Below are positions 36,020-45,455 of a stretch of DNA of 64,000 nt, piece by piece. The position numbers were made by a program, and so were the translations under genes. Source of the stretch: Samsoniella hepiali. Its lineage: Eukaryota > Ascomycota > Sordariomycetes > Hypocreales > Cordycipitaceae. Numbering within the stretch: the stretch's first letter is position 1; the number at the start of each line of letters is the position of its first letter. Under the pieces are notes generated by a model that was given only the letters and a program-made list of their open reading frames with translations, was not told the DNA's origin and ran no database searches. The stretch is from assembly GCA_001455915.2 (NCBI GenBank), contig LNDK02000014.1, forward strand, positions 62,001 to 126,000, given 5' to 3'.

Positions 36020-36430
36020 ATGGCGCGTTGAAACTAAGTGGTGGGTCGTATCTGTTTACCATGGCTGGCTTTCTTTACTACGCCTGTTTGAATTTGAATG
36101 TTGGCCTTTAGCATTGAATGGCGTTTTGGGGTTTTGTTTTTGGGGTATATCTTTTGTCTATACAGATGGGTATTACTTGGAATACTTTTAAGATACGGAG
36201 AGTTTTCGGCATAGAATATGCTGTGATGCAGAAGTTTTGGCATAGAGAATGGATAAGAATCAGAAGTCGAGAACTCGCTCCCGTGGCCCAAAGATGTAAG
36301 CGACGGTGGTGTGAGGCAAGGTTGAATTTCTTTGATGGGGATGGTGAAGAGGTATAGATAACGTAATAAGCAAGGCTGACCTCAACCAATGAGCATTCAG
36401 CTACGACAGGTGCACAACACCTGGAAAACA
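36020..36430. other. 3' region of the ADAM gene
   Basis: 411 AT-rich bases between the ADAM stop and tRNA-Asp. Open frames on both strands are short and lack motifs. Confidence 0.5.
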
Positions 36431-36502
36431 TCTTCCGTAGTATAGTGGTCAGTATGCAAGCTTGTCACGCTTGAGACCCGGGTTCAATTCCCGGCGGGAG
36501 AG
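36431..36502 (+). tRNA. tRNA-Asp(GUC): tRNA-Asp (anticodon GUC)
   Basis: 72 nt that fold as a complete cloverleaf without an intron. Acceptor stem TCTTCCG/CGGGAGA (7 bp with one G-U), anticodon stem CAAGC/GCTTG with loop TTGTCAC (anticodon GTC at 36,464-36,466 by my count), T-arm CCGGG-TTCAATT-CCCGG, and discriminator G. The B-box GGGTTCAATTC and the A-box-like TAGTATAGTGGTCAGT are intact, so it should be transcribed by Pol III. Downstream T-tracts can terminate it. Confidence 0.95.
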
Positions 36503-36802
36503 ACCGCCACAGTCCGCAGGACTTTCTTTTTGCCTTTTTTTGGCATTACACTTTTTTTTTTGTGGTTGCTCCCTTCTTCGTCGGCTGATGTATTTGTTTC
36601 ATCTGAACCGGTGTTGGGTTCTTTGCCGGGCCTCATGGTTGACAAGATTAGCTAGCCATGGAGCCAGCATTTCACGACTTGTAAACCCCGAATGAAATGG
36701 TTTTCGTTTACAATATAGCAATGTATTGTTACAGGTCATTATAGATATATCATTACCTCCCATCGCTTAAGCCAAAAGAAATTAAATAAAAATAAAATTG
36801 CC
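36503..36802. other. tRNA trailer and 3' region of the acidic small protein gene
   Basis: About 300 bases. Apart from the T-tracts it is AT-rich (36,700-36,800) and presumably carries the polyadenylation region of the minus-strand gene ending at 36,803. Confidence 0.5.
36526..36542 (+). terminator. Pol III T-tract terminators after tRNA-Asp
   Basis: T5 at about 36,527-36,531 and T7 at about 36,535-36,541 lie 25-39 bases after the tRNA end. T-runs of this length in the transcribed strand stop RNA polymerase III. Confidence 0.65.
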
Positions 36803-36834
36803 CTAGCGTCTTCGGACAGAACGCGCCTGGTGCG

Positions 36835-36865
<31 letters not shown>

Positions 36866-37478
36866 CTGCTCCTCCTCGTCGCTGAAGCCGCAGAGGGCCG
36901 TCATGAAGCGATATCTCTGTCCCGGGATGCTCTGTTTCGCCGTATTAGCTTATTTGCCGTTTCAGTTATTTTGCCGTCTTTTTCTTTCCATAATAAAACA
37001 GATTTTGCTGGAAAGAGACGACAGAAAAGAAAAAAGAAAAAACTCACGTCATTCGTGCTCTGGGCATACATCATCAGCTGCTCCGGATTATCCAGCACCG
37101 CGAGCGCAAACTGTCTTTTTTCTCTCTCTTCAAAGCTTTCACTTTTCGGTCTTGTTTTTTTCATCATCATTAGCTTCCTCTCCCTCCTCATCCCTACCGG
37201 ATAAAAACTCACACGTTGCCGATTCGCATCCGCGAGCCATCCTCTTCCGAATCGAGGTCCACATCATCCTCGTCATCATCCTCATCATCATCGTCGTCGT
37301 CGTCATCAGGGTGCTGGTGGCGCTGCTGCTGGTGATGGTCTTTGGCGTAGGGGTCCTTGCCGCGCGACTGCCGGTCGCGCATGGCGGCGGCCACGGACGA
37401 GGACGAGGCGTTTTGCTGCTGCTGCGTCGAGGCGGCGGCGGAAGCGGAGGGGCGCGCGGGGCCTTGTGTTGACGACAT
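36803..37478 (-). CDS. Conserved-looking small acidic protein of unknown function
   Basis: A 153-residue protein from three minus-strand exons: 37,478-37,213, 37,114-37,048 and 36,931-36,803. The phases join perfectly. N-terminus: Ser/Ala/Gln-rich, then RDRQSRGKDPYAKDH, then a long Asp/Glu run (8 Asp followed by mixed acids). Exons 1-2-3 join as RMRIGNVQFALAVLDNPEQL, MMYAQSTNDSIPGQRYRFM and TALCGF; this core looks like a conserved fungal motif, but I cannot name the family. The C-terminus has nine consecutive Gln encoded by CAG repeats (about 36,838-36,864), then basic residues. No signal peptide or membrane segment. The spread over short exons with clean donors and acceptors supports a real gene. 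Confidence 0.72.
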
Positions 37479-38735
37479 GATTTTTCGCACTCTGTCTGTC
37501 CGTCTGCTTGTTTTGTCTAGGTACGAGTTGTGTAGGCCTGCAGGTGTATGAGAAGGAAAAAAAAAGACGGTGGCGCGTTTGTCATGGTAAAGAAACACAT
37601 GAAGTTGGTGCGGGGCATATTTTCCGGGGTGCAGCTTGGCTCGCAGGTGGTGGTGCATGCCATGGATGTCGAGTGTTACAAACATGGAAAACCCCCATAA
37701 ATTTATAGTAGTAAATATACGTTTGGGATTACATTGTATTATAATTCAAGGGGGAAGATGATTCGCTCATTTTCTGTTTATAACCGCATATATCGATTTA
37801 GTAGCAGCTACTCGTCGCAACAGGACGAGGGTCATCATTAGTTGATCTCGTGTCTCAGCCTCTGATGCATAGAGAGAGAAAAAGGGGACCTTCCCTTTGT
37901 TGTATTTCATACGCCCATGGTATATCTTATAATTTACACTACTAGAAACAAGTTTACAAAAAAGACATGATGAAAAAAAAAAATGAAAAACCAGCTCCTC
38001 GCTAGCCAGGGGCCAAAAAAAAAAAGAGGAAAGAAGACACTTTCCTCGCCTCCCAAGATGTATAAAACCCTTCTCCGTCATGACTCCAAAAAAAAAAACA
38101 AATGCAAGATCAATGTTCCCTTCCCCTCCCGCATTCCCCAACGTTTGTGAAATGGTTCATGCCTCCCATGGTGCGACTTTTCTATACATCATAAAAAACT
38201 CTTCGAAACCACATGCAAAAGAAAGAAGAAAAAAAAAAAAAAAGACTGTCAAAATCAAGAATTCGGCAAGAATATCCAGTACTCTCTGCCCGCCGTGTTC
38301 CTGTCCCTTCTTTTTTTTTTTTGCAAAATCGCTTTTGTGTCAGATTCCAAAGCCGATTCGTAATAACTTNAAAAAAAAAAAAAAAAAAGACTGTCAAAAT
38401 CAAGAATTCGGCAAGAATATCCAGTACTCTCTGCCCGCCGTGTTCCTGTCCCTTCTTTTTTTTTTTTGCAAAATCGCTTTTGTGTCAGATTCCAAAGCCG
38501 ATTCCCAAACACCTCTTTTTTTTAAAGCTGTTGCCGTATACAAAAAAAAAAGAATTCCGTGGGGGGTAAAATGTCTCCTGTGCATCAAGTTCAAGTATAA
38601 AACATTATCAGTCTTCTTGGCCAAATCGTATCTTGACAGCGGGTCGACGGATGCGTCAAGGTGGCCGTGACCTGTGGTGGCTGTGATGCGTGCCAAAGCG
38701 CAGTGTGGAATATAGTCGTTTACATGTCGTCAATG
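37479..38735. other. Intergenic region with homopolymer runs and an assembly join
   Basis: Between two minus-strand genes. It contains the promoter of the small acidic protein (37,479-37,700), AT-rich DNA with repeated A-runs (37,970-38,100), and a 116-base exact duplication around a single N (annotated separately). No gene is supported; ORFs here are created by the duplication. Confidence 0.6.
38229..38504. repeat. Exact 116-bp direct duplication flanking a single N (probable unmerged contig overlap)
   Basis: Bases 38,244-38,359 (from GACTGTCAAAATC to GCCGATTC) reappear without change at 38,389-38,504. Each copy is preceded by an A-run and contains an internal T-run. Copy 1 is followed by ten bases and the window's only ambiguous base (N at 38,370). 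This is most simply two contig ends sharing the same sequence joined without merging, rather than a biological repeat. Confidence 0.85.
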
Positions 38736-41115
38736 TCATCTTCGAAAGTTTATCACAGCGAGCTAAAGACGGTTAGTCGGGTCGAGCCAGACGTCGGTGA
38801 AAATACGTACTCGGCTATTTGATCCATAGGCCAGCCTTTGGCCCGTCATGTCCCAGCACAGGCAGTGCTCATCCTCCTCGTCAGTCTCCTTGGGACTGAG
38901 CCAGCCAGGATGCGGCGGCCTGTTCCAGCACGCGCGGGGCATGCTGGCGCTGCCCACCTTCCAGATGAGGACCTGACTCGAGGTGGCGCCGGCGATGAAG
39001 GCTCCGTCGGGCGTAAAGGCCAGACGCACAATGGGCGAGTCCATGGTGAGAAAGCACTTGGCTTTGCTCTCCGGTTTGCGGGCATTCCATATTAAAATAG
39101 CACAGTCGTCGCCGCCGGTGGCAATGAGTCGCTCGTCGTCGGATACAGGATGGGAGGCGGGGAGGGGCTGCCACTCGACCGTCGTGATGGCGCCTTGGTG
39201 TGCGGATATAGATCTTCTTTGACCAGATTCATCCCAGAGCTGCCAATGTTAGTCCTTGCTCTCTCCTCCATTCCTTCCTCGGCCTTTTTGGTGGCTGGTG
39301 AGTAGTTTGGGGGAATCAGCTTACATCGAGAACTCCCTTGTCGCTGGAGGTGGCGGCCAATCTTGACCGCCAGTCAAATAATACTTGGGAGAAGCTGTCG
39401 TCATCCTTGGTCTCAAACTTGCGCACTTGCACAATGGAGGAATCGGTGCAGTGCAGGCAGACGAGCAGGTCGCCGCCGCACAGCAAAAAGTCCGAGTCGC
39501 CAATCCACGTCGCGTCGAGGGGTGTGGCGCCAATGTCCTGGTTGGGGAGGTGATGCGACAGCGAGGTGCCTGTGAGCGATGAGTAGACGGTGACGACGGC
39601 GCCGCCCTTTTCTGGCGATATGGCGAGCAGGCCCGTGTTGGAGGGGTTCCATAGCAGCTTGACGACGGGAGGCTCTGGAACCTCCATGGACTGGACGTGG
39701 ATGCCCTCGGCGGACCAGATGTTGACGGCGGCCTGGGAACCGAGATCGGCGGCGACGGCAATGGCAGAGCCATCCGAGGTCCAGGCAAGGGCAGTGACGG
39801 TGGTTGTCCTGGGCGTGTCTGGGCTGATGAGGTTGTGAGCATGCGACACGTGATCCTGGGACTGGCCGGGCGTAGTGGTGCGCGAGACTGTCCAGACGCG
39901 GGCTAGCGCATCGGTGCCAGTCGCTGCCAATGCGGATGGGTCTTTGGGGTTCCACTCGCACTGCAGGAGGATGGGCGCATTCTCGGTGGTCGCAGGAGAG
40001 GTAGAGGCTGAAGCGGCACTGGTGGTCGCCTCGGGGTGGGTGGCGTCGTCGGCGAGGCGGATAAAGGTGGTGTTTGGGGTGAGCTCCTCGACTTTTTCGA
40101 CCTGGGTGCCCTGCTCAGGGCCGTCGGTGCGAGAGACGGGCTGGGGCGCCTGGTCGCCGTCGAGAGGCGAAGGATAGGCGTGGTTGTCGGAGTTGTCGAC
40201 ATCCATGGGGGTGGCGGAGCCGGGCGCAGACTCTGTGCCATTGTCGTAGCCGTTGCTGAGACGGGGGCGCTTTGGTGATGAGCCGTTGGCGTTTGTGATG
40301 TTTGGGAGAGAGCGCTTGCGGGCGGCCTCGAGGGCGACGGCGGCAGCCTCTTGGTCGTATTCCTTTTTGGCTCTGAGAGGGGAGTCTAGGGGCCCAAAGA
40401 TGCCATTTTTGATGGCGTCGGGCTCGGTGGTGACGCCGACGGGCAGCTGCGGGTGAGATGGATCAGCGATGAGACGGGGGTGAAATTGCGCTGGAGAAGC
40501 GGGAGGGGACGGCGAGGGCGCGGGAGGGCGCAAGCGAGGTGAGAGGAAAGACGGCGGCGCTGTGGTGTGCGAGGGTAATGAGAGAGTGCTTACGCCTTTG
40601 CGTGCCTGTTCGCGCTCGAGGGCATTGTAGATCAGCCCGCGATTGACGACGGAGACGAGAGCGTGGCCCTTGACGTGGGGCGCAAACTCCAAGTCGCGGT
40701 GAGGTTCGCGAACGTGCCACTCTTTTTGGAACTTGGCGGCGGTTTCACGATAATCTAGAGAGGGTGAGCAGGGTGAGCAACGGCTTGACCGAGGGTGCGG
40801 CCATGGAGATTTGCCGGCGGCAAAGTCGGGGAGAGGACGTACTGCCTTCCAGGAGGTACCTGTGAGGCTAACGTTAGCACCAGGGGCGGGAGACGGACTA
40901 GGAAGCCGAGGGTTCGGGGGAGGGCATCTCGGTGGACGGCGCGTGGCGGGGGAAAAAGTATGAAAAAAATGACGACAAATGAGAAATGCGCGGGCAAAGA
41001 AGCGAATGAGGCAAAAAAAAGTCGGTGGACCGGGGGTGTTTGGGGGGGTTTTGGTTGCGCACCTCCAGATGAGAAAGTTGACTCTGTCCGAGTCGAGAAA
41101 CTCCTTGGTGACCAT
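38736..41115 (-). CDS. TBL1/Sif2-type LisH-WD40 corepressor subunit
   Basis: WD40 scaffold related to yeast Sif2 and animal TBL1/TBLR1, subunits of SET3/NCoR-like histone deacetylase complexes in the nucleus. Six minus-strand exons: 41,115-41,063; 40,859-40,843 (17 nt); 40,754-40,594; 40,446-39,325; 39,239-38,811; 38,762-38,736; 602 residues. The LisH motif is rebuilt across three exons: VNFLIWR, then YLLEG, then NYRETAAKFQKEW. A linker with KRSLPNITNANGSSPKRPRLSNG, a likely nuclear localisation signal, follows. Blades include LLQCEWNPKDPSALAATGTD, VTALAWTSDGSAIAVAADLG, RLAATSSDKGVLDLWDESG and RLIATGGDDCAILIWNARK. The last 9-codon exon gives LAVINFRR, matching the family C-terminus. It shares a 2.8-kb divergent region with the TMEM115-like gene. 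Confidence 0.92.
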
Positions 41116-41450
41116 GGCGTTTTTTGCTCCGGGCTGGTTTGGCGGGTGGTCAGGGAAGGAAAGGCGAAATGCGCGCCCGGGACGGCGGCCTTTGGGGCGG
41201 CGGGCTCAGATGCGGCCAGGAGGGAGGAGAGAATTGAATCGAGAAGCGGCGTCGAGGAGACGATTTCCGGCGCGAGAGCGAGAGAGAGGCGCGACAGGGC
41301 GAGGGGCGAGGGGGACGTGGACGCGGACGTGGTGAGGAAACGGATGAGGAGGTGAAACGGGGATATTTTGGAGTGAGTGAAGATTCAAGAGCCAGATGGG
41401 TTCCCACAATTGGGACGCGGGCGCACGACAGGTCGAGTTGGTGTGTGCAC

Positions 41451-41489
41451 ACTGGGACTGGGAACTGGGACTGGGAACTGGGACTTGGG
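41451..41489. repeat. 13-bp minisatellite
   Basis: About two and a half copies of CTGGGACTGGGAA in tandem, upstream of the TBL1-like gene. Noncoding. Confidence 0.8.
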
Positions 41490-41668
41490 GGAAGAGGAAG
41501 GCCTGCGCAGGCAAAACAGCCAAGCAGGCAAAACAACCCATACTGTGGACAGCATAGTGTCTTTTTGCTGCGATAAAAACTCCAGTCTCTCTCTCCCCGT
41601 TGGGCAAGGCGCAAGGCGCAAGGTTGTGGGCTAACCACAAGGAAAAGGGAAAAAGGGCGCCAGGGAAT

Positions 41669-41819
41669 AAGGTACGTACCTTGCCTTGGCCCTCCAGATG
41701 GGGCCCCTGTGCGAGGCTTCTTGTTCCCCCCAGGACACTGGGCCGGGTTGAAACTCGTCAACCTGTGCCACCTAGGCAAGCAAGGTACCTGGGTTGCTGG
41801 GTAGGTACGTAGGTACCCA
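41669..41819. repeat. GGTACC-rich palindrome cluster
   Basis: AAGGTACGTACCTT (41,669-41,682) is a perfect 14-bp palindrome. A second set follows at about 41,781-41,819 (AAGGTACC, then GGGTAGGTACGTAGGTACCC, nearly self-complementary). A similar GGTACCTTGTACC lies in the pma1 upstream region (about 12,302-12,316). Noncoding; function unknown. Confidence 0.6.
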
Positions 41820-43871
41820 GCTAAAACTAAAAACTGCCAGCCCGGGGGCTGAGAGATCCCCTACATGGGACCTGCTGCGGGGCGCCAGTGCAACCACTGC
41901 ACGCCGGCCTGCCCCCTACAGCCGCTAGCCTAGGTTACCCACGCCTGCCTGCAGCAAACTGATTCCTCCCATGCAAGGCCCCGGGGGGGGGGGCTCCCAT
42001 CTCTGGCGGCAAACTAAAAAAGGAAAACGGCCCAGTAATATTGCCGAGAAGTAAATAATAAGAAACAAGAGGCAAATGACCCAACGTACTGATATTCCAA
42101 AACGCATCCCCGTAGTGTCAGTCGAATATAGGTACCGCTTCCGTCCGTCCCATCCTTGCGCGCCCCCCCGCGCGCATCACATGCACCTCACATGTGGCAG
42201 CACCATGACAGAATATATATATTTATACCCAACGGTATAGCTGCACACAGTACGATGCAAGTCCCCGTCATGTCGCGTCCTTGCCGTGCATCACTGAACC
42301 CTCGAACTCCCCTGCACGGCACACACACCAGCCCCCAACCCCTCGATGCTAGCGTTTCTTTTAGGGGGGGACTTTGCTCCCGCCCTCTCCTTGCCTCTCA
42401 TCTTTCCGATTGGCACAAAAAGGACGTCCTGCAGCGGTCCACAACAACCCAGCCATGCCACCAGCCCCTGGTACGGTAAGGTGTACAAGTACATCGGTAC
42501 ATGCATAACAGAAGATGCCGACATGAAAGCACCAAAAATCACATCCACCGTCATTATGTATGACGACTCATCCATCAACCGGACTACTATTCGTGTCAAG
42601 ACTGCTTCCATCCGTACACGCCCGACAGCCCGTTATCCAACTCCCATCCTGACATTGACAATCCACCACGCGTCCCCCAAACTTTAAAAATTCCTCGTCC
42701 AGGGCTTTTATTCCCCTCCGTCTTTCCCGCTACCTTGCACACCTCGTGTCTGGGGGGGAGCTGGGCGAGACATTGCCCCCACGCTTCTTCTTCCCCGTCT
42801 CGGAGCGATCCTGTCGCGCCAATTCTTTCGAGCCCCAAACAAAGCTCTGGGGGGGTGATGCAAAACTCTCGACCAAGTTCTGTGCTGTGCAGTCCTCGTT
42901 GGCTCCAATGCCAGCAACCATGTCATTCTGCGGGCTCTTCCATAGCTAGTCTGACCCCAACGACTTTTTTGGCTGATCTAGTTCTGCCCCCCCAGCTGCC
43001 GCCGCCCCCTGGCATCTGAGACAAGCCCTTTACAGAAATCAGGGCACGCTGGCGAATACGTGAGCATTTGCCCGCCCTTTGCTTGGCCACGTCTTGCCAA
43101 AATGTGCTTTGCATACTCCTGCAATTAAACTTCTAGGGGGTGAAATGATAAAAATCTATACAAGTTTGCAGGGTACAATCCTTGTCGAGATTGGATGAGG
43201 GTTGTGAATCTTGTGATCGAGTTCGCGGCCGGCATCAGTGACACAATGACTCGGCCCGCGACAGGGGGGGACAAATCTGACTGCGCTGCATAATAAAACT
43301 CCATCCTCGGCCGACCTGTCTAGCATCTCACTCACACGCAACTGGTCACGGTGCTCCGTACATACACCTCGATCCGTACCCGTCGTCTCACACCATAGCC
43401 CCGATCCGACAAGTCCAACAAATATGGACCTAGTTCAACGACATCTGTCAATACACCGATATACACACCCTCAAACCACAGCACTCACTCTTTGGTTCGC
43501 CAAACGAAATCAGTTCCCACCATGCGCATCGAGATGAATGGCGCGCCATGTTCGTGGTCGCCTGAGGCAGAAAACCACAGGGGGCTGACCCAAACAGGCT
43601 TAGCGCCAGGGTGCTCAAGTTAGTTGCCAGCTCTCCCGAACAAAGCTCCAGCAAAAAAAAGGCATCCAACGTTTAAACGTCTTGGTCACTTCTCCCACTT
43701 GACCACCACCCTGTCTTGGTCCCAAACCGGCCCAACGTCTCTCTCCCCCTCTGGCGCATGCATCGGTAACCGAACAAGAAACGAAAACAGCCGCGCCAAA
43801 CCTCGGAACCCCCTTCCCCCCCCCTACAACCAGCAAGCCGCCACCACCGCCGCGGCCTGCCAAACCAAACC

Positions 43872-45065
43872 ATGGCGCCGCGCATCAACATCCCGCCCGT
43901 CACCCGCGCGCTGCTCGTCACCCTCGTCGCGCAGTCGCTTCTCAGCGCCGCCATCCGCTACCGCCAGTGGAGCGAGACGGCGAGCGTCGTCGTGCCGTAC
44001 CTGACGCTGGTCCCGCAGCTGTCGCTCGTCTACCCCTGGACGCTGCTCACGACGACGCTCGTCGAGAGCAACCTGTTTACGCTCGCCGTCGCCTGCTTCA
44101 CCCTCTACCAGGGCGGCCGCTACCTCGAGCGCGCCTGGTCCTCGGCCGACCTGGCCAAGTTTCTCGTCGTCGTCGCGCTGGTCCCCAACGTCCTGACCCT
44201 GGCCACCATGGTGTTTTTCTTTACCCTGACGCGCAACGAAACCTGGACGTACGTCTTCTCTTTCTCTCTCTCTCTCTTTCCCATCTTCTTCTCTCTTTCC
44301 TATCATCTTCTCTCGAAACCTCGCGCTAACCATGTCCACAGCCTCAGCACAATAGCCGGCACCATCCCGCTGCAAATCGCCTTCCTCGTCGCCTTTAGCC
44401 AGCTCGTCCCCGCCCACACCGTCACGCTCTTCCGCGGCGTCGTCTCGCTGCGCGTCATGCGCACCCCGCTCCTCTACACGGGCCTCGTCGCCGCCCTCGG
44501 CCTCACCCCGCTGCTCTCGCGCGCCGCCGCCTGGCAGGCCCTCTACGGCTTCCTCGCCAGCTGGACCTACCTGCGCTTCTACAAGACGGCCTTTCCCGAC
44601 CTCGACGCCTCGCAGCCCGCGTCGCTGCGCGGCGACGCCGCCGAGACGTTTGCCTTTGCCGAGTTCTTCCCGGCGCCCGCCAAGCCCCTCGTCGCCGCCC
44701 TCGCCGGCGCCGTCTTTGACGTGCTCGTCGCCGTGCGCCTCTGCACGCCCTTTTCGGCCGCCGACGTCTCGGCTGCGCGCGGGGACGGGCTGCACCGCCG
44801 CGGCGGCCCGGGTGGTGGTGGCGGCGCGCCGGGCGGTGCGCGCGCCGAGGCGGAGCGCAGAAGAGCCATTGCCCTCCGCGCCCTCGACCAGCGCCTGAGT
44901 GCGGCCACGAGCGCGGCCGTCAAGCAGGCGCCGCAGCCGGCGGCCCAGACGGCCAGGCCCCCCGTGGAGACGCAGCCGCAGACGACGCAGACGGCCATGA
45001 CGACCGAGGGCCAGATGCTCGGCGAGACCAAGTTTGAGCCGGAGAGCGACAGCAGCAAGAACTAG
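43872..45065 (+). CDS. TMEM115-like rhomboid-fold integral membrane protein
   Basis: Eukaryotic membrane protein of the DUF1751/TMEM115 group, rhomboid-related but without protease residues and Golgi-located in animals. Exons 43,872-44,248 and 44,342-45,065 encode 366 residues. The N-terminal half holds several hydrophobic segments: ALLVTLVAQSLLSAAI, then LTLVPQLSLVYPWTLLTTTL, then LAKFLVVVALVPNVLTLATM. The conserved element GGRYLERAWSS is present. After the splice: TIPLQIAFLVAFSQLVPAHTV and GLVAALGLTPLLSR, then WTYLRFYKTAFPD. The C-terminal 120 residues are soluble, Ala/Gly/Gln-rich and probably cytosolic. The 93-nt intron is a multiple of three and stop-free, so retention would insert 31 residues; the splice signals and the joined T-L-S-T-I-A-G sequence favour removal. 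It is convergent with carbonic anhydrase. Confidence 0.87.
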   Translation: MAPRINIPPVTRALLVTLVAQSLLSAAIRYRQWSETASVVVPYLTLVPQLSLVYPWTLLTTTLVESNLFTLAVACFTLYQGGRYLERAWSSADLAKFLVVVALVPNVLTLATMVFFFTLTRNETWTYVFSFSLSLFPIFFSLSYHLLSKPRANHVHSLSTIAGTIPLQIAFLVAFSQLVPAHTVTLFRGVVSLRVMRTPLLYTGLVAALGLTPLLSRAAAWQALYGFLASWTYLRFYKTAFPDLDASQPASLRGDAAETFAFAEFFPAPAKPLVAALAGAVFDVLVAVRLCTPFSAADVSAARGDGLHRRGGPGGGGGAPGGARAEAERRRAIALRALDQRLSAATSAAVKQAPQPAAQTARPPVETQPQTTQTAMTTEGQMLGETKFEPESDSSKN

Positions 45066-45455
45066 AATGCCGGCTGATGTTGAATGTTGCATCGAGCGAG
45101 TATATAGCGATGGGGCCTGTGCGCTGTAAACGACGTGGTTTGTGATAAATACCCCCCGGTTACGGCCCGTTTCTTGTTACTTTTGTTACCCTTTTTTTAA
45201 TACCTTGTTATTCATATTTTTTTTATGCTAGCGATATTCAGCTTTTTTCTGTTACTTTGACGGGGCGGATCTCTCATCTCGGAGGCAGAAGGGGATCCTG
45301 GTTTGCACTACACACGCACATATACACACATTATGCTGGGGCATTTTCCAACGAGCTGAAAACGAATCATCATTATTACGTATGCCCTGTCTCTCCCTTG
45401 CTACGCCAATATCTTCCTTTGGTATCCTTCCTATTACAGACTCGCAAGCACGGCC
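45066..45455. other. Convergent 3' intergenic region
   Basis: 390 AT-rich bases between the TMEM115-like and carbonic anhydrase genes. Multiple T-runs and TTATT-type elements fit transcription ends on both strands. No gene. Confidence 0.6.

Larger units (their letters stand above)
41116..43871. other. Divergent intergenic region between TBL1-like and TMEM115-like genes
   Basis: 2.76 kb with no supportable gene. It contains a short 13-bp tandem repeat (41,451-41,489), a cluster of GGTACC-containing palindromes (41,669-41,819), a G10 run (about 41,983-41,992) and several C-rich patches near 42,300-43,000. The right end (43,680-43,870) is CT/A-rich, a typical leader before the ATG at 43,872. 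Confidence 0.5.

Noticed and set aside
38080..38670. 196-codon ORF spanning the N
   Set aside because: Lys/Phe-rich translation of A- and T-runs, artificially extended by the 116-bp duplication.
43824..45092. 422-codon minus-strand frame over the TMEM115-like gene
   Set aside because: Arg/Gly/Glu-rich composition and mirror position of a GC-rich coding region; the plus strand has membrane helices, a clean intron and a family match.
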